From the NCBI GenBank assembly GCA_902628635.1, contig CACONQ010000001.1, positions 62,001-126,000 of the forward strand: DNA of 64,000 nt. Reading direction: 5' to 3'. The notes beneath the pieces are model-generated. The model was not told the origin of the DNA and did no database searches. It saw only the letters and a program-made list of their open reading frames with translations. Source of the DNA: an uncultured Pelagibacteraceae bacterium (GTDB lineage Bacteria > Pseudomonadota > Alphaproteobacteria > Pelagibacterales > Pelagibacteraceae). Position 1 is the first letter of the stretch, and every line of letters starts with the position of its first letter. Shown here piece by piece: positions 29,870-44,400 of the stretch. The position numbers were made by a program, and so were the translations under genes.

Positions 29870-30833
29870 TTTAAACATCAAACCTGATATAAAATTATCT
29901 GTTAAACAAACTTTTGGGATTGACTCTGAGATTGAGGTCGAGGCTTTTTCAAAAAAAAACGATTATGTTCCTGAAATTGATAAAAACTATATATTTGACA
30001 GAGATACAACGCTAGCGATACTTTCGGGATTCTCGTTTAATAAAAGAGTCCTTGTTCAAGGTTATCATGGTACAGGTAAATCTACTCATATAGAACAAGT
30101 AGCTGCAAGATTAAATTGGCCCTGCATTCGTATAAATCTAGACAGTCACGTAAGTAGAATTGATTTAATTGGTAAAGATGCAATAACAATTAAAGATGGT
30201 AAACAAATAACAGAATTTAAAGAAGGAATTCTACCTTGGTCAATTCAAAATCCTGTTGCTTTAGTCTTTGACGAGTATGATGCCGGTAGACCTGACGTGA
30301 TGTTTGTAATCCAAAGAGTTTTAGAGGCTGATGGAAGTTTTACACTTCTTGATAAAAATAAAGTAATAAAACAAAACAAATATTTTAGATTGTTCGCAAC
30401 ATCAAATACAGTTGGGCTAGGTGATACAACAGGTTTGTATCATGGTACTCAGCAGATAAACCAGGGACAGATGGACAGGTGGAATATTGTAACTTCTTTA
30501 AATTACTTAAGCCTAGAGAAAGAGATGGAAATAATTTTGGCCAAGAATAAAAATTTAAATAATGCGAAAGGAAAGGAAAAAGTTGCAAACATGATTAAAG
30601 TTGCAACTTTAACTAGGAAAGGTTTTATAGCTGGCGATATTTCTACAGTTATGAGTCCCAGGACCGTTTTACATTGGGTAGAGAATTCTGAAATTTTCAA
30701 GGATATTGGATATGGTTTTAGAGTGACTTTTTTAAATAAATGCGATGAGATTGAAAAGAATATAATCGCCGAATATTACCAGAGATGTTTTGGTGAAGAA
30801 TTGCCAGAGTCTATGTTAAATATTCAAAGTTAA
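29859..30833 (+). CDS. cobS: CobS-type AAA+ ATPase (cobaltochelatase subunit CobS)
   Basis: VQGYHGTGKSTHIEQVAARLNWPCIRINLDSHVSRIDLIGKDAI, LVFDEYDAGRPDVMFVIQRVLE. Confidence 0.93.
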   Translation: MINNLNIKPDIKLSVKQTFGIDSEIEVEAFSKKNDYVPEIDKNYIFDRDTTLAILSGFSFNKRVLVQGYHGTGKSTHIEQVAARLNWPCIRINLDSHVSRIDLIGKDAITIKDGKQITEFKEGILPWSIQNPVALVFDEYDAGRPDVMFVIQRVLEADGSFTLLDKNKVIKQNKYFRLFATSNTVGLGDTTGLYHGTQQINQGQMDRWNIVTSLNYLSLEKEMEIILAKNKNLNNAKGKEKVANMIKVATLTRKGFIAGDISTVMSPRTVLHWVENSEIFKDIGYGFRVTFLNKCDEIEKNIIAEYYQRCFGEELPESMLNIQS

Positions 30834-32633
30834 ATGAGTAAAGAAGATAATTTTAAAGAAAAATTTAAATTAGCCCTTTTATCGACCGCTAACGCTATTG
30901 CGGACGATTATTCTCCTGATAATGACAAAAAAAATAAAAAAAAATCAAAAATAGATCTTTTTGAATTAGATAAATTAGAAAGTAGAAGTGATTTTGTTAA
31001 ATATAGAGCCGAGATTGACTCAGGTGCTTTAAAAAGAAAATTTTCAAATACAGAAATATTTAGGAATAATTTTCCACAAAACTCATCATATAAACAGCTT
31101 TATGAATTATCTGAAAAAATAAGATGCGAAATATTAGGCTCAAATATACTTAAAGGTGTTGGTGCAAATCTGAAAGAAAACTACACAAATGAAATTTTAA
31201 CAAAAAAAAAGGATCAGTTATTTTCTAAGGAAGATGTAAGTGTAATAGAGGCATTTGAGTTATATATGCTTAAGAATTTCTATAAAATAAATTTAAATAG
31301 CCTTAATGAAAAAATTTTAAGTTATTGGGAAAATGATTTTGATAAATCCTTAAAAAAACATATAAATTTTTTACTAGAAAATTTAGAAAATCAAGACATA
31401 TATAATTCGAAAGTATCAGAGATATTACAAAATTTGGATATATTTGATGATACAAACGAAAGTAAAAACCAAGAAGATCAACAAAATGATAATAATGAGG
31501 CTGATGCAGATCAAAATAATACCGATACTGATAGCGATAATAATGAAGAAAATAAACAACGAGAAGAAAGCGAAGAAAGTTTTGACTCCGAATATGATTT
31601 TAGCGAGCACAAAATTGATGAACAGATTGTCGATACAGACTCGGAAAAGCAAAGTAGTGAGACTATTATTCAAAAAGGTGGAGGGGAATTTAGCGATAAG
31701 GATTATAAGGTTTTCACAAAAGAATTTGATGAAATTTCAAAAGCTGAAAATTTAGAAAGCTTAGAGGAAATAACAAAATTAAGAAAAAACTTAGATCAGC
31801 AATTAATTACTTTTCAAGATTTGATAACAAAGCTAGCAAATAAACTTCAAAGACAGTTATTAGCAAGTCAAAAAAGAGCTTGGGAATTTGATTTGGAAGA
31901 AGGATTATTGGATACTTCAAAATTAACAAGGGTTATTATGGATCCTTATAGTTCTTTATCATTTAAAAAAGAAAAGGACTATGAATTTAAAGATACAGTC
32001 GTTACTTTATTAATTGATAACTCTGGATCTATGCGAGGACGTCCAATAACAATCGCTGCAATTTGTGCTGATATTTTGTCGAGAACACTCGAGAGATGTG
32101 CGGTTAAAGTAGAAATTTTAGGCTTCACAACAAAAAATTGGAAAGGCGGTCAGTCGAGAGAAGATTGGAATAAGAGAAATAAACCAAAAAATCCTGGACG
32201 TCTTAATGATCTACGTCACATAATTTATAAAAGTGCAGATACTCAATGGAGAATATCTAAAAATAATTTAGGACTTATGCTAAAGGAAGGATTATTAAAA
32301 GAAAATATCGATGGTGAGGCAATTAATTGGGCTTTTAGCAGACTACAAAAGCGAAAGGAAGAAAGAAAAATCTTGATGGTTATTTCAGATGGTGCGCCAG
32401 TTGATGACAGCACTTTAAGTGTAAATTTTGGTGATTATTTAGAAAAACATTTAAAAAAAACTGTAAAATTTATTGAAAATAAAAGTAATGTAGAAATTTT
32501 AGCTATTGGGATAGGTCACGATGTCTCCAGATACTATTCCAAAGCTATTAAAATTACTGATGTTCAAGAACTTGGAGATGTTATGATAAATCAATTAAGT
32601 GATTTATTTAGCGAAAGAAAAAAACTCAATTAA
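30834..32633 (+). CDS. cobT: CobT-type VWA protein (cobaltochelatase subunit CobT)
   Basis: Acidic linker plus [34 protein letters not shown]-like, [12 protein letters not shown]. Confidence 0.93.
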   Translation: MSKEDNFKEKFKLALLSTANAIADDYSPDNDKKNKKKSKIDLFELDKLESRSDFVKYRAEIDSGALKRKFSNTEIFRNNFPQNSSYKQLYELSEKIRCEILGSNILKGVGANLKENYTNEILTKKKDQLFSKEDVSVIEAFELYMLKNFYKINLNSLNEKILSYWENDFDKSLKKHINFLLENLENQDIYNSKVSEILQNLDIFDDTNESKNQEDQQNDNNEADADQNNTDTDSDNNEENKQREESEESFDSEYDFSEHKIDEQIVDTDSEKQSSETIIQKGGGEFSDKDYKVFTKEFDEISKAENLESLEEITKLRKNLDQQLITFQDLITKLANKLQRQLLASQKRAWEFDLEEGLLDTSKLTRVIMDPYSSLSFKKEKDYEFKDTVVTLLIDNSGSMRGRPITIAAICADILSRTLERCAVKVEILGFTTKNWKGGQSREDWNKRNKPKNPGRLNDLRHIIYKSADTQWRISKNNLGLMLKEGLLKENIDGEAINWAFSRLQKRKEERKILMVISDGAPVDDSTLSVNFGDYLEKHLKKTVKFIENKSNVEILAIGIGHDVSRYYSKAIKITDVQELGDVMINQLSDLFSERKKLN

Positions 32634-33897
32634 GATTTAAAGATCTAAGATTTTTATTTTTCCACAAAATTGTGATCTCAGCTCCCGATCTTGTTTTTGA
32701 ATTTTTACAAGTTACAGTAGCAAAATTTTTTTCTAGTAATGTTTTACCAATAAAAATCCCTAAACCTAATCCAGTTTTATTGCTCGACTTGGAGTCTTTT
32801 AAATAAGGCTCACCCAATTTATAGATTATATCTTTAGAAAAACCTTTGCCATCATCTTCTATTTTAATAATTGTTTCGTCATTATCACTTTTAAGATTTA
32901 TAAATATTTTTTTTTTTGAAAATTTATTTGCATTTCCAATAAAATTTCTGAGCCCATAAACAATCTCAATTAGTTTAGGCATTACAATTGGATTATTATT
33001 CTGATCAGTAATTAAAATAAATTCCTTTTTGCTAATTTCTTGAAAGGACCTTATAATTTGTATCAAATAATCTTTTAAAGAAATATTTTGATCTAAGAAC
33101 TCATCATCTGTAACGGGATTCATGCTAAGTTTTTGTAATATTTTTATACATCTATCAACTTGACTAGATAGTAAACTTATATCTTTGTTATTTTTAAACT
33201 CTTTTTCTAGGTCTGCCAATACGATTTTAATTGTTGAGAGTGGAGTACCTAGTGAGTGGGCTGCTGCTGCTGCTTGCCCTCCAAGAGACACTAGCTCGTG
33301 TTCTTTTGCCATTATAGCTTCCATTTTATTTAATGCATTCTCTCTAATCTTTCTTTCAGCCCCAAAAGATATTGAAAAAAAACTTAAAAAAACAAGTGCA
33401 ATTATTAATGATATTGGAATAGCATAATAATAGTAATCACTAATATGAAAATGTTCATTCAATGGCGCTGGTAAGCCTTTATTAAAAAAAGTTAGAAATA
33501 TTACAGATAAAATTGTTATTAAAACTAGGAAAATACTAGATTTTTTTCCTAAGTAGATAGATGAAAATATGCTTGGAATTATAATAAAAATACAAAAAGG
33601 ATTTACTATTCCACCGGTTAAATAAAGTAAAAAACTTAGTTGGAAAATATCCAAACATAAAAAAATAAAAGAGGATCTGTCAGAAACTTGATTTTTTTTG
33701 TAATAATAAATTAAAACTAGGTTACTTATTGCCCCAAGATAAATTATAAAATTTGATAGTATGTGATTAAATTCAAAACCAAGTCCATATTTAACAAAAT
33801 TTATTGTTATTAGCTGTCCAATTATAGCTATCCATCTAAGTCTAATATATTGTATTCTGTTTAGAGAATAAATTTTTGAAGTTTCAAAAAACCTCAT
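32626..33897 (-). CDS. RegB/PrrB/ActS-type membrane sensor histidine kinase
   Basis: TM helices, [30 protein letters not shown]-box, [24 protein letters not shown]. Confidence 0.85.
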   Translation of the reverse strand: MRFFETSKIYSLNRIQYIRLRWIAIIGQLITINFVKYGLGFEFNHILSNFIIYLGAISNLVLIYYYKKNQVSDRSSFIFLCLDIFQLSFLLYLTGGIVNPFCIFIIIPSIFSSIYLGKKSSIFLVLITILSVIFLTFFNKGLPAPLNEHFHISDYYYYAIPISLIIALVFLSFFSISFGAERKIRENALNKMEAIMAKEHELVSLGGQAAAAAHSLGTPLSTIKIVLADLEKEFKNNKDISLLSSQVDRCIKILQKLSMNPVTDDEFLDQNISLKDYLIQIIRSFQEISKKEFILITDQNNNPIVMPKLIEIVYGLRNFIGNANKFSKKKIFINLKSDNDETIIKIEDDGKGFSKDIIYKLGEPYLKDSKSSNKTGLGLGIFIGKTLLEKNFATVTCKNSKTRSGAEITILWKNKNLRSLNLN

Positions 33898-33900
33898 AAA

Positions 33901-35958
<2,058 letters not shown>

Positions 35959-36010
35959 TTATTTTTTTTGGAAAAAAAAAATTATACCATTTTTTAAAAT
36001 TTAAATAAAA

Positions 36011-36031
36011 TAGCTTTTAAACAAGAAGCTA
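36011..36031 (-). terminator. candidate hairpin downstream of glycosyltransferase gene
   Basis: TAGCTT...AAGCTA stem followed on the minus strand by a T-rich run. Confidence 0.35.
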
Positions 36032-36113
36032 AATAAGCCTTATCTATTGTGGTTTTTTTGATATTTATTTATTTTTTTTCTAAATTTTAAAAATTTACAA
36101 ATATTAGTGATTT

Positions 36114-36929
36114 TTATTCCTTTTTTTTAAAAAATAATAAAAATTTTACAATTGCATAGATAAAACATAAGCTTTCGAATGCTTTTTTTAATTGAAAGGT
36201 CAAACTAAAAAAGATCATTAAAAAAAAGAATTTTATTGGTTCACGTATAATTTTGATTTTTTTCAATTTATTGTATTTTAATTGAAAAATTAACTCTCCA
36301 TATTTAAAATAAACTTTTCTAATTATAAAACTTTTTAGATTTTCTTTTACCGACTTTTCTCCAATATGATTTGCATATGCGCTCATATTTAAATAAATTT
36401 TAAAGTTATTTTTTTCTATTGCTCTACATAAATCGACATCTTCCCAATAAAAGAAAAATTGCTCATCAAACATACCTATTTTTTCAAATCTTTTTTTTTC
36501 AGCGAGAAATATAGCTCCCAAAATTTTATTTACTGGAAATATCTTTTTACTTTTTTGGCTATTTTCAAAATTTTTAAATTGTTTTATTCTTGGGACTGAG
36601 ATTATACTATCCTTTTTGACTTCTAAAGTTCTTTTCAATCTGAGTATTGATTTTTTTGAAATATCTGTATCAGGCTGCGTACATAAAAAATACTTTGTTT
36701 TTACTTTTTTTACTAAAAAATTTATTCCTTTTGCAAAACCTTTGTTCTCGCTAGAAACACCATAATACTTAATTTTTGGAAATACTTTTTTAACTTTCTC
36801 CTTTAATTCTAAATCGTTGCTTTGATCTAAAATATATAAGTCAAAATCTTTATAGTTGTTTAGCTTAGTTATAACTTTTTCTGGTGTTCTATAAAATAGA
36901 ATTACAACAGATATGTTACTAGATTTCAT
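36114..36929 (-). CDS. family 2 glycosyltransferase (rhamnosyltransferase-like)
   Basis: SVVILFYRTPEKV, NKGFAKGINFLV, LCTQPDTDIS, FDEQFFFYWEDVDLCRA. Confidence 0.85.
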   Translation of the reverse strand: MKSSNISVVILFYRTPEKVITKLNNYKDFDLYILDQSNDLELKEKVKKVFPKIKYYGVSSENKGFAKGINFLVKKVKTKYFLCTQPDTDISKKSILRLKRTLEVKKDSIISVPRIKQFKNFENSQKSKKIFPVNKILGAIFLAEKKRFEKIGMFDEQFFFYWEDVDLCRAIEKNNFKIYLNMSAYANHIGEKSVKENLKSFIIRKVYFKYGELIFQLKYNKLKKIKIIREPIKFFFLMIFFSLTFQLKKAFESLCFIYAIVKFLLFFKKKE

Positions 36930-36972
36930 TTTTTTATTATTAACTTAAATAATCTATATATCAAAAAAAAAA

Positions 36973-37062
36973 TGGCGGAGAGAGTGGGATTCGAACCCAC
37001 GAAAGAGTTACCCCTTAACACGCTTTCCAAGCGTGCGCCTTAAACCACTCGGCCATCTCTCC
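36973..37062 (-). tRNA. tRNA-Ser (anticodon GGA), CCA encoded
   Basis: GGAGAGATGGCCGAGTGG..., CACGC TTGGAAA GCGTG, long variable arm, GTGGG TTCGAAT CCCAC, G73 CCA. Confidence 0.96.
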
Positions 37063-37065
37063 AAA

Positions 37066-37914
37066 TCATTTTTTTTGTATAATAGCTACTTCGTTAATTT
37101 TACCTTTATAAATTTCAATGCTTTTGAAATTTTCTAAAAAATATTTTTTATCTTCGTCTTTGATATATTTTGAGTCAAAATCTTGATTTGATTTAATAGC
37201 CAATAAAATTTGCTTTAGGTCAGGATACTCGTTTCCTAAATTCATATCTTTCCTTGTCTCTGGGAAATCAAGTTCCTCACACACAAAAATTCCATTGGGT
37301 AATACCTTTCTAAAAAGTAAGAATAAACTTATAATTTGATCTTTTAAGGTGTGCGAAGCATCTTCAATTATAATATTAAAGTTATCCTTATTTTTAATTA
37401 AAATTTCATCTATTGAACTCATGCTTGAAGTATTAATGTAAAAATTTTTCAATCTAGATGATTTATATCTAAAAAGATCAGGACATATATCTCCTGAAAA
37501 GATTTTTGAGTTTTTAAAATAATAATAAAAAGCTCCCGCTGCATTTCCATAAAAAGATCCAAGTTCTAATACGTTTAAATTATCACCTCTTATTTTTTCA
37601 AAATACTTCTCATATATTTTTGAGTAACCATGAGCATCTATTCTTTTATTATTTCTCTTTATTGGTTGCATATACTGATTGATGTAATATTCCCCTTTAT
37701 CACTGTTAAAATATTCGAATAGAAAATCTAAATCTTTTTTAAATAATTCACTGTTTTTTTTTGAATGATAATCTAGATTTATCACTTTTGGTAAATATGG
37801 AATATTCATTAAATACCTAAATGGTAAAATAATGAGAATATAAACCTTAAGAAATATATTAGCTTTTTGAACTCTGTGCCTGTAGAAAATATTATAAAAT
37901 GTTTTAATCCTCAT
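37066..37914 (-). CDS. class I SAM-dependent methyltransferase (CmcI/macrocin-OMT-like)
   Basis: FNSDKGE, HGYSKIYEKYF, NVLELGSFYGNAAGAF, IIIEDASHTLKDQI. Confidence 0.75.
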   Translation of the reverse strand: MRIKTFYNIFYRHRVQKANIFLKVYILIILPFRYLMNIPYLPKVINLDYHSKKNSELFKKDLDFLFEYFNSDKGEYYINQYMQPIKRNNKRIDAHGYSKIYEKYFEKIRGDNLNVLELGSFYGNAAGAFYYYFKNSKIFSGDICPDLFRYKSSRLKNFYINTSSMSSIDEILIKNKDNFNIIIEDASHTLKDQIISLFLLFRKVLPNGIFVCEELDFPETRKDMNLGNEYPDLKQILLAIKSNQDFDSKYIKDEDKKYFLENFKSIEIYKGKINEVAIIQKK

Positions 37915-37916
37915 AT

Positions 37917-39722
37917 TTAATCTTTATTGATTTTTAAAACTCCTATGAAGGCTTCTTGAGGAATTTCAACTTTTCCAAATTGTTTAGATCTTGCTTTACC
38001 TTTTTTTTGTTTATCTAATAACTTCCGCTTTCGATCTCTTGCCCCTCCACCATGAATTTTGGTTAAAACATCTTTTTTGAAGCCTTTTATAGTTTCTCTA
38101 GCAATAATTTTTCCACCTATTGCAGCTTGAATAGGTATCATAAAATTATGTCTAGGTATTAAATCCTTAAGCTTTTCACATACCTCTCTTCCGATAGTTT
38201 GCGCAAAGTCTTTGTGAACCATCATAGCTAAAGCATCTACTGGTTCTCCGTTAACTAAAATTGATAACTTGACTAACTCACCCTCTCTATGTCCTATTAT
38301 TTCATAATCAAAGCTTGCATAGCCGCTTGTTATAGACTTAAGCCTATCATTAAAATCAAATACTACCTCATTAAGTGGTATCTCATAATTCAGGACAGCT
38401 CTATTGCCTGAATAATTTAAATTTGTTTGAATCCCTCTTTTATTTTGACATATTTTTATTATTGGTCCTAAATACTGATCAGGCGTGATAATTGTGGCCT
38501 TAATCCAGGGCTCCTCAATATATTTTATTATAGTTGGGTCAGGTAAATTGGATGGATTTTGTAAATCTAGAACTTTATCGTTGTTTTGATGAACCTTATA
38601 AACAACTCCGGGAGTGGTTGTTAGTAAGTTGATATCAAATTCCCTTTCAAGTCTTTCTGTAATAATTTCAAGGTGAAGTAAACCTAAAAACCCACACCTA
38701 AAACCAAGTCCTAAAGCTGATGATGACTCTGGTTCGTAAGAAAAACTAGAGTCATTTAATTTTAATTTAGCCAATCCATCTTTTAGTTTTTGATACTCAG
38801 AACTATCAACAGGAAAAAGTCCGCAAAATACAACTGGCTTACTTGGTTTAAATCCAGGTAAAGCCTCTTTTAATGGTTTATTAGCTTCGCATATTGTATC
38901 ACCAACTTTTGTATCTGATAGATTTTTAATTCCAGTTATTATAAAACCTATTTCTCCTGAATTTAGTTCATCCATGTCTTTTGGTTTAGGGGTAAAAACA
39001 CCAACCTTTTCAACAATATATTCTTGGTTAGTAGACATCATTTTTATTTTCATATTTTTTTTAATTTTTCCATCTATTACTCTTATTAAAATTACAACTC
39101 CGAGATAAGAGTCGTACCAACTATCAACAAGAAGACATTTCAAAATATCATTTTTATTACCTCTTGGAGGTGGTAAAGTTTGAATAATCTTCTCTAATAT
39201 CTCATCAATACCTTCACCAGTTTTTCCTGAGCATGGTACTGAATTTGAGGTATCAATACCTATAACTTCTTCAATTTGATTTTTTGTTTTTTCAATCTCT
39301 GAGGCTGGTAGGTCTATTTTATTTAAAATTGGAATGATTTCATGATTTGTATCCATGGCCTGATATACATTTGCGAGAGTTTGAGCTTCAACACCTTGAG
39401 TACTATCAACAATCAAAATTGATCCCTCGCAAGCATATAAAGATCTGCTTACTTCATAACTAAAATCTACGTGACCTGGAGTATCAATAATATTTAGTAT
39501 GTAATCTTTACCATCCTTTGATTTATAGTTTAACTTTACAGTTTGTGCTTTGATGGTAATACCTCTTTCTCTTTCAATATCCATAGAGTCTAGAACTTGG
39601 GCTTTCATCTCTCTCTCTGTTAAGCCGCCACATTTATGAATAATTCTATCAGCTATTGTAGATTTGCCATGATCAATATGTGCAATAATTGCGAAGTTTC
39701 TTATATTATTAATTGTAGACAT
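37917..39722 (-). CDS. lepA: elongation factor 4
   Basis: [58 protein letters not shown]; start at MSTINN. Confidence 0.97.
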   Translation of the reverse strand: MSTINNIRNFAIIAHIDHGKSTIADRIIHKCGGLTEREMKAQVLDSMDIERERGITIKAQTVKLNYKSKDGKDYILNIIDTPGHVDFSYEVSRSLYACEGSILIVDSTQGVEAQTLANVYQAMDTNHEIIPILNKIDLPASEIEKTKNQIEEVIGIDTSNSVPCSGKTGEGIDEILEKIIQTLPPPRGNKNDILKCLLVDSWYDSYLGVVILIRVIDGKIKKNMKIKMMSTNQEYIVEKVGVFTPKPKDMDELNSGEIGFIITGIKNLSDTKVGDTICEANKPLKEALPGFKPSKPVVFCGLFPVDSSEYQKLKDGLAKLKLNDSSFSYEPESSSALGLGFRCGFLGLLHLEIITERLEREFDINLLTTTPGVVYKVHQNNDKVLDLQNPSNLPDPTIIKYIEEPWIKATIITPDQYLGPIIKICQNKRGIQTNLNYSGNRAVLNYEIPLNEVVFDFNDRLKSITSGYASFDYEIIGHREGELVKLSILVNGEPVDALAMMVHKDFAQTIGREVCEKLKDLIPRHNFMIPIQAAIGGKIIARETIKGFKKDVLTKIHGGGARDRKRKLLDKQKKGKARSKQFGKVEIPQEAFIGVLKINKD

Positions 39723-39723
39723 T

Positions 39724-42132
39724 TTAGGATCTAATTTTTGCGCCTGTCTTAGTCTCAACAGTTGAAATAATCAAATTATTTATTTTTTCTAGATCTTTAT
39801 CATTCAAAGATTTTTGTAATGATTGAATTGTTACATTCAAAGCAATTGACTTTTTATCGCTTGGAATATTTTCTCCTTCATATAAATCAAAAACCTTTAC
39901 ATTTTTAATTAAGTTATTATCGATCTTATAAATAATTTTTACTAACTCTTGTACATTTAAATTTTTATCTATTATAAATGCGAAGTCTCTTTCAGACTTT
40001 TGAAAATCTGAATATTCATATTTATTTTTTTGATCCTTAAGTTTATTTTTATTAAGCTCAATTTTATCTAAAAAAATTTCAAATAATATTATTGCTTCAG
40101 TTTTAATCTGTAATTTTTGATTAATATTTGGATGAATTTCACCAAAAAAGGCTACAGGGTAATTAGATTTTGAGTCTTGATAAATGGCTCCAGATTTTCC
40201 TGGATGATAGTAATTTGGTGCATTTGAGTTGATATGAAATTTTTTGTCATCTAACCCTGTCTCAATTAAAGTTTGCATCACATCTCTTTTTGCATCAAAA
40301 ACATCAACTTTTCTCTCTTTCTCAATCCAATTAAGTCTGGAAATCATGCCAGACTTTATTCCTGCAATAACTATCTGTTGCTGTCCTGGTTTTTTTCCAC
40401 TAAAAATTGGTCCAATCTCAAATAGAGAAATATCTTTTACATCTCGATCTAAATTTTTTTTTAAATAAAAAATTAGGTTTGAAAAAATTGAGCTTCTCAA
40501 AACATTTAGATCCGAGCTTATTGGATTTACTATTTTTACTTCATGTTTTTCCTCTTTAAATAACTCATTTATTTTTGAGTCTGTAAATGACCAAGTTACA
40601 GTTTCATAGTAACCCTTTGATGCAACTGATCTTTGTAAGAAATGGAATAATTTTTGATTTGCATTTAAAGTTTGTTTATTTCTGGTTTTTTCTGGTAATT
40701 CAGTTTTAATTCTATCGTATCCCTTAATTCTCACTATTTCCTCAACAATATCAATTGGTTGTAAAATATCTGGTCTCCAGGTAGGTACTTTAAGATTTAG
40801 TTCTTTTTTATTTTTTTTTACTAAAAAACCAAGATCCAATAAAATCTTAGTCATTTCCCTTACGTCAACTTTAAAACCAGTTATATTATTAAATAAATCA
40901 ATTGGAAACTTAATAGCTCTGTCCTTTGATTTTTCTTTTTTTGTAATATTTATTTTGCTAATTGTACCGCCACATATATTCTGTATTAATTCAGCTGCTT
41001 TAATCAATCCTTCTTCAATTGAATTTGGGTCTATGCCTCTTTCAAATCTATATTTTGCATCTGTATCTAAATTTAAGATTTTTGAAGTGGATCTAATAGA
41101 TTTTGGTTTGAAATAAGCTGACTCTAAAAGAATATTCTTTGTATTGAGTTCTGTTCCTGACCTAACGCCTCCTATAATGCCACCTAAACCCAAAACACCT
41201 GATGCATCAGATATAACACACATATTATCATCAAGTACATATTTTTTATTATCCAATGCCTCAAAGCTTTCTCCTTTTTTGGAATTTCTAACAATAATAC
41301 CTTTATCAATTTTATCTGCATCATAAGCATGAAGTGGCCTGTTAAGATCCATCATAACATAATTTGTTACATCCACTACTGCAGAGATTGGTTTTTGTCC
41401 TAATGATAATATTTTTTCTTTTAACCATTTTGGACTTTCGGTATTTTTTATTCCTTTGATGAGTAAACTACCAAACTTTGTGCATCCTTGACTTTTATCA
41501 CTAGTTATTTTGACTGTTATTTTATTTAAGCCTGAAAAATTTATTTTACTTTTATTATTGTTTTTTAATTTGCCAGCCCCGGCTGCTGCTAGATCTCTTG
41601 CAATTCCTCTAACACCAAGGCAATCTGCTCTATTTGGTGTAATTGAAAGATCTACAACTTTTTGATTTTTGTTAACGAAATATTTTTTTCCAACTTGTTT
41701 GCTGTATTTTTTTGAGGAAAGAGTAATAATTCCCTCACTTTCATTTGATAATTTTAGTTCTGATTCTGAACAAAGCATACCATAAGATGTTACACCTCTG
41801 ATTTTACTAACAGAGAGCTTTGTTTGACTTTTAGGAATAGTTGCCCCAGGAGGAGCATAAACAGTCAAAAGATCATTTTTAGCATTTGGAGCTCCACACA
41901 CGACTTTCACTTTTTCGTTTTGTCCAATATCAACATCGCATAACTTGAGTCTATCTGCATTAGGATGTTTTTCTGCCTTAATGATTTTGGCAACTATAAA
42001 TTTATCTAATTCAGAGGATTGACTTTCAAAACTTTCAACCTCTAGACCTATACTTGTTAATTTATCAATAATTTTTTGATCGTCGAGTTTTGTATCTAAA
42101 TGTTCTTTAAGCCAATTAATTGTAAATTTCAT
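39724..42132 (-). CDS. pheT: phenylalanyl-tRNA synthetase beta subunit
   Basis: [43 protein letters not shown]-terminal FDX-ACB domain. Confidence 0.96.
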   Translation of the reverse strand: MKFTINWLKEHLDTKLDDQKIIDKLTSIGLEVESFESQSSELDKFIVAKIIKAEKHPNADRLKLCDVDIGQNEKVKVVCGAPNAKNDLLTVYAPPGATIPKSQTKLSVSKIRGVTSYGMLCSESELKLSNESEGIITLSSKKYSKQVGKKYFVNKNQKVVDLSITPNRADCLGVRGIARDLAAAGAGKLKNNNKSKINFSGLNKITVKITSDKSQGCTKFGSLLIKGIKNTESPKWLKEKILSLGQKPISAVVDVTNYVMMDLNRPLHAYDADKIDKGIIVRNSKKGESFEALDNKKYVLDDNMCVISDASGVLGLGGIIGGVRSGTELNTKNILLESAYFKPKSIRSTSKILNLDTDAKYRFERGIDPNSIEEGLIKAAELIQNICGGTISKINITKKEKSKDRAIKFPIDLFNNITGFKVDVREMTKILLDLGFLVKKNKKELNLKVPTWRPDILQPIDIVEEIVRIKGYDRIKTELPEKTRNKQTLNANQKLFHFLQRSVASKGYYETVTWSFTDSKINELFKEEKHEVKIVNPISSDLNVLRSSIFSNLIFYLKKNLDRDVKDISLFEIGPIFSGKKPGQQQIVIAGIKSGMISRLNWIEKERKVDVFDAKRDVMQTLIETGLDDKKFHINSNAPNYYHPGKSGAIYQDSKSNYPVAFFGEIHPNINQKLQIKTEAIILFEIFLDKIELNKNKLKDQKNKYEYSDFQKSERDFAFIIDKNLNVQELVKIIYKIDNNLIKNVKVFDLYEGENIPSDKKSIALNVTIQSLQKSLNDKDLEKINNLIISTVETKTGAKIRS

Positions 42133-43196
42133 CTACTAAGGCCTCTGTAGTTTGAGGGAACATCTAAAGGATCAAATCCAAAATGATTTAACCATCTGTA
42201 ATCAGTTTCAAAAAAAGCTCTTAAGTCATTAATGCCGTATTTTAGCATTGCAAGCCTATCTATCCCCATCCCAAAAGCATAACCTTGGAACTTTTGTGGA
42301 TCTACTTTAACATTTTTTAAAACATTTGGATGCACCATTCCGCATCCAAGAATTTCTAACCATTTGTCACCTTCTCCAATTATTATCTTCCCATCTTTTA
42401 ATCTATAACCAATATCAACTTCTGCCGAAGGTTCAGTAAAAGGGAAGTGGCTTGGTCTAAACCTCATTTTAATTTTGTCTATTTCAAAAAATTCTTTAAT
42501 AAAATAGTTTAAACATCCCTTTAGGTGACCCATGTTTATATTTTTGTCTATATGAAGACCCTCTACCTGATGAAACATAGGTGCATGGGTTTGATCACTA
42601 TCAGATCTATAAGTTCTTCCGGGAGCAATAATCTTAAAAGGTGGTTTTCCTCCCAACATAGTTCTCACTTGGACTGGTGAAGTATGAGTTCTTAATAAAT
42701 ATTCTTTATTATCATCTAGATAAAAAGTATCATGCATATCTCTTGCTGGATGATTATCTGGTGTATTAAGTGCAGTGAAATTATTATATTCATTTTCAAC
42801 ATCAGGCCCCTCTGCAACACTAAAACCTATTTCAGAAAATATAGAAGATATTTCATCAATTACTTGTGATACGGGATGTATTTTTCCTCTTTTAAAACTT
42901 CTTTCTGGCAAAGTAACATCTACTTTTTCGTTTTGAAGTTTTAGATTAATTTCTTTTATTTCAATATCTTTAATTTTTTTCTCAATAGTTTCCTGGAGTT
43001 CATCTTTAATTGCGTTAAGATCAGATGCAAACTTTTTTCTACTATCTGGAGACATAGATCCCATTTTTTTAAACTCATTTGAAATTTTTCCAGTTTTGCC
43101 AAATAGTTCTGACTTGATTTGATTAATATTATTTAAATCTAAATCATCTTTTAATTTTAAAAGATATTCTTCTTTAATTTTTATAATATCAGACAT
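42129..43196 (-). CDS. pheS: phenylalanyl-tRNA synthetase alpha subunit
   Basis: [57 protein letters not shown]. Confidence 0.97.
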   Translation of the reverse strand: MSDIIKIKEEYLLKLKDDLDLNNINQIKSELFGKTGKISNEFKKMGSMSPDSRKKFASDLNAIKDELQETIEKKIKDIEIKEINLKLQNEKVDVTLPERSFKRGKIHPVSQVIDEISSIFSEIGFSVAEGPDVENEYNNFTALNTPDNHPARDMHDTFYLDDNKEYLLRTHTSPVQVRTMLGGKPPFKIIAPGRTYRSDSDQTHAPMFHQVEGLHIDKNINMGHLKGCLNYFIKEFFEIDKIKMRFRPSHFPFTEPSAEVDIGYRLKDGKIIIGEGDKWLEILGCGMVHPNVLKNVKVDPQKFQGYAFGMGIDRLAMLKYGINDLRAFFETDYRWLNHFGFDPLDVPSNYRGLSR

Positions 43197-43239
43197 TTTA
43201 GTAGAATATTTCTTAACTTAGGAAAAACAATAAAGAAAA

Positions 43240-43596
43240 TTAGTTTAAAGCGGCTTGAGCCTTTTTAACTATTGTTTTAAATGCCTCTGGGTTATCATAT
43301 GCTATTTCTGCTAGAATTTTCCTATCCAATTTAATACCAGACTTATTTAAACCATGAATAAATTTTGAATATGTCAATCCTTCAGCTCTTACGCCTGCAT
43401 TTATTCTTTGTATCCATAGTGATTTAAATTCTCTTTTTTTATTTCTTCGATCTCTGTAAGCATACTGCATGGATTTCTCCATAGCTTGTCTAGCAACCCT
43501 AATAGTATTTTTTCGTCTTCCCCATTGGCCTTTTACAGCTTTAAGGACTTTTTTATGTTTTGCTCTACTCGTTACACCTCTTTTTACTCGGGCCAT
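43240..43596 (-). CDS. rplT: 50S ribosomal protein L20
   Basis: [38 protein letters not shown]. Confidence 0.98.
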   Translation of the reverse strand: MARVKRGVTSRAKHKKVLKAVKGQWGRRKNTIRVARQAMEKSMQYAYRDRRNKKREFKSLWIQRINAGVRAEGLTYSKFIHGLNKSGIKLDRKILAEIAYDNPEAFKTIVKKAQAALN

Positions 43597-43597
43597 A

Positions 43598-43804
43598 TTA
43601 TCCTCTTAGACTGTAAGGCATGTAAGATTTTACAATTTTTCCATCTTGTTTGGACATTGTTGTTGTGCCTCTTTGCTTTCTTATCTGTGAATTAGTTCTT
43701 TTTATCATTCCATGCCTCTTTCCTGCCTGAGCCATAATCACTTTACCCTTTGCAGAAATTTTGAACCTTTTTTTTGCTGAACTTTTTGTTTTCAATTTTG
43801 GCAT
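43598..43804 (-). CDS. rpmI: 50S ribosomal protein L35
   Basis: [22 protein letters not shown]. Confidence 0.97.
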   Translation of the reverse strand: MPKLKTKSSAKKRFKISAKGKVIMAQAGKRHGMIKRTNSQIRKQRGTTTMSKQDGKIVKSYMPYSLRG

Positions 43805-43857
43805 GGGCGAACTTATACAAATATAATTTTAGATTTACAACCCTAATTTAGTGCTTA

Positions 43858-44400
43858 CTACAAAGGCTGAATTACCATTATCATTTGTTTTCCGTCAAAC
43901 TTTGGATGAAGTTCTATTTTTCCAATTGAAGACATATCGGCTTTGATTTTTTCCATTAATTCGTTACCGAGATGTGTATGCTGTAGTTCTCTTCCCTTAA
44001 ATCGAATTGTAAACTTTACTTTATCTCCCTTTGACAAGAATTTTTGAGCGTTTTTTATTTTAAAAGTGTAGTCATGCACTTCTGTTACGGGTCTAAGTTT
44101 AATCTCTTTTAAGTCTATTTTTTTTTGTTTCTTTTTTGCTTTATTGGCTTTTTTTTGAGCATCATATTTATATTTTCCCATATCCATAATTTTACAGACG
44201 GGTGGCTTTGCATTCGGTGAAATTTCTATTAAATCTAATCCCTCATTTTTTGCCATAGATATTGCTTGGGTAGTATTTAATACGCCCAGATTTTCTCCAT
44301 CACTTGAAATAACCTGAACCTCAGGTGAATAAATTCTATTATTAGATCTCGGACCTCTATCTTTAGTTCTTCTCTGAAAGTAATTTTTTTGATCTGCCAC
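43858..44400 (-). CDS. infC: translation initiation factor IF-3
   Basis: GLDLIEISPNAKPPVCKIMDMGKYKY, KVKFTIRFKGRELQHTHLG; GTG start. Confidence 0.97.
   Translation of the reverse strand: MADQKNYFQRRTKDRGPRSNNRIYSPEVQVISSDGENLGVLNTTQAISMAKNEGLDLIEISPNAKPPVCKIMDMGKYKYDAQKKANKAKKKQKKIDLKEIKLRPVTEVHDYTFKIKNAQKFLSKGDKVKFTIRFKGRELQHTHLGNELMEKIKADMSSIGKIELHPKFDGKQMIMVIQPL

Noticed and set aside
31425-31755. Minus ORF 31425-31673 and plus ORF 31444-31755 within cobT
   Set aside because: Shadow frames of the low-complexity acidic linker of CobT.
39723-39758. N-terminal extension of lepA ([12 protein letters not shown])
   Set aside because: Overlaps pheT end; LepA normally begins near [17 protein letters not shown].
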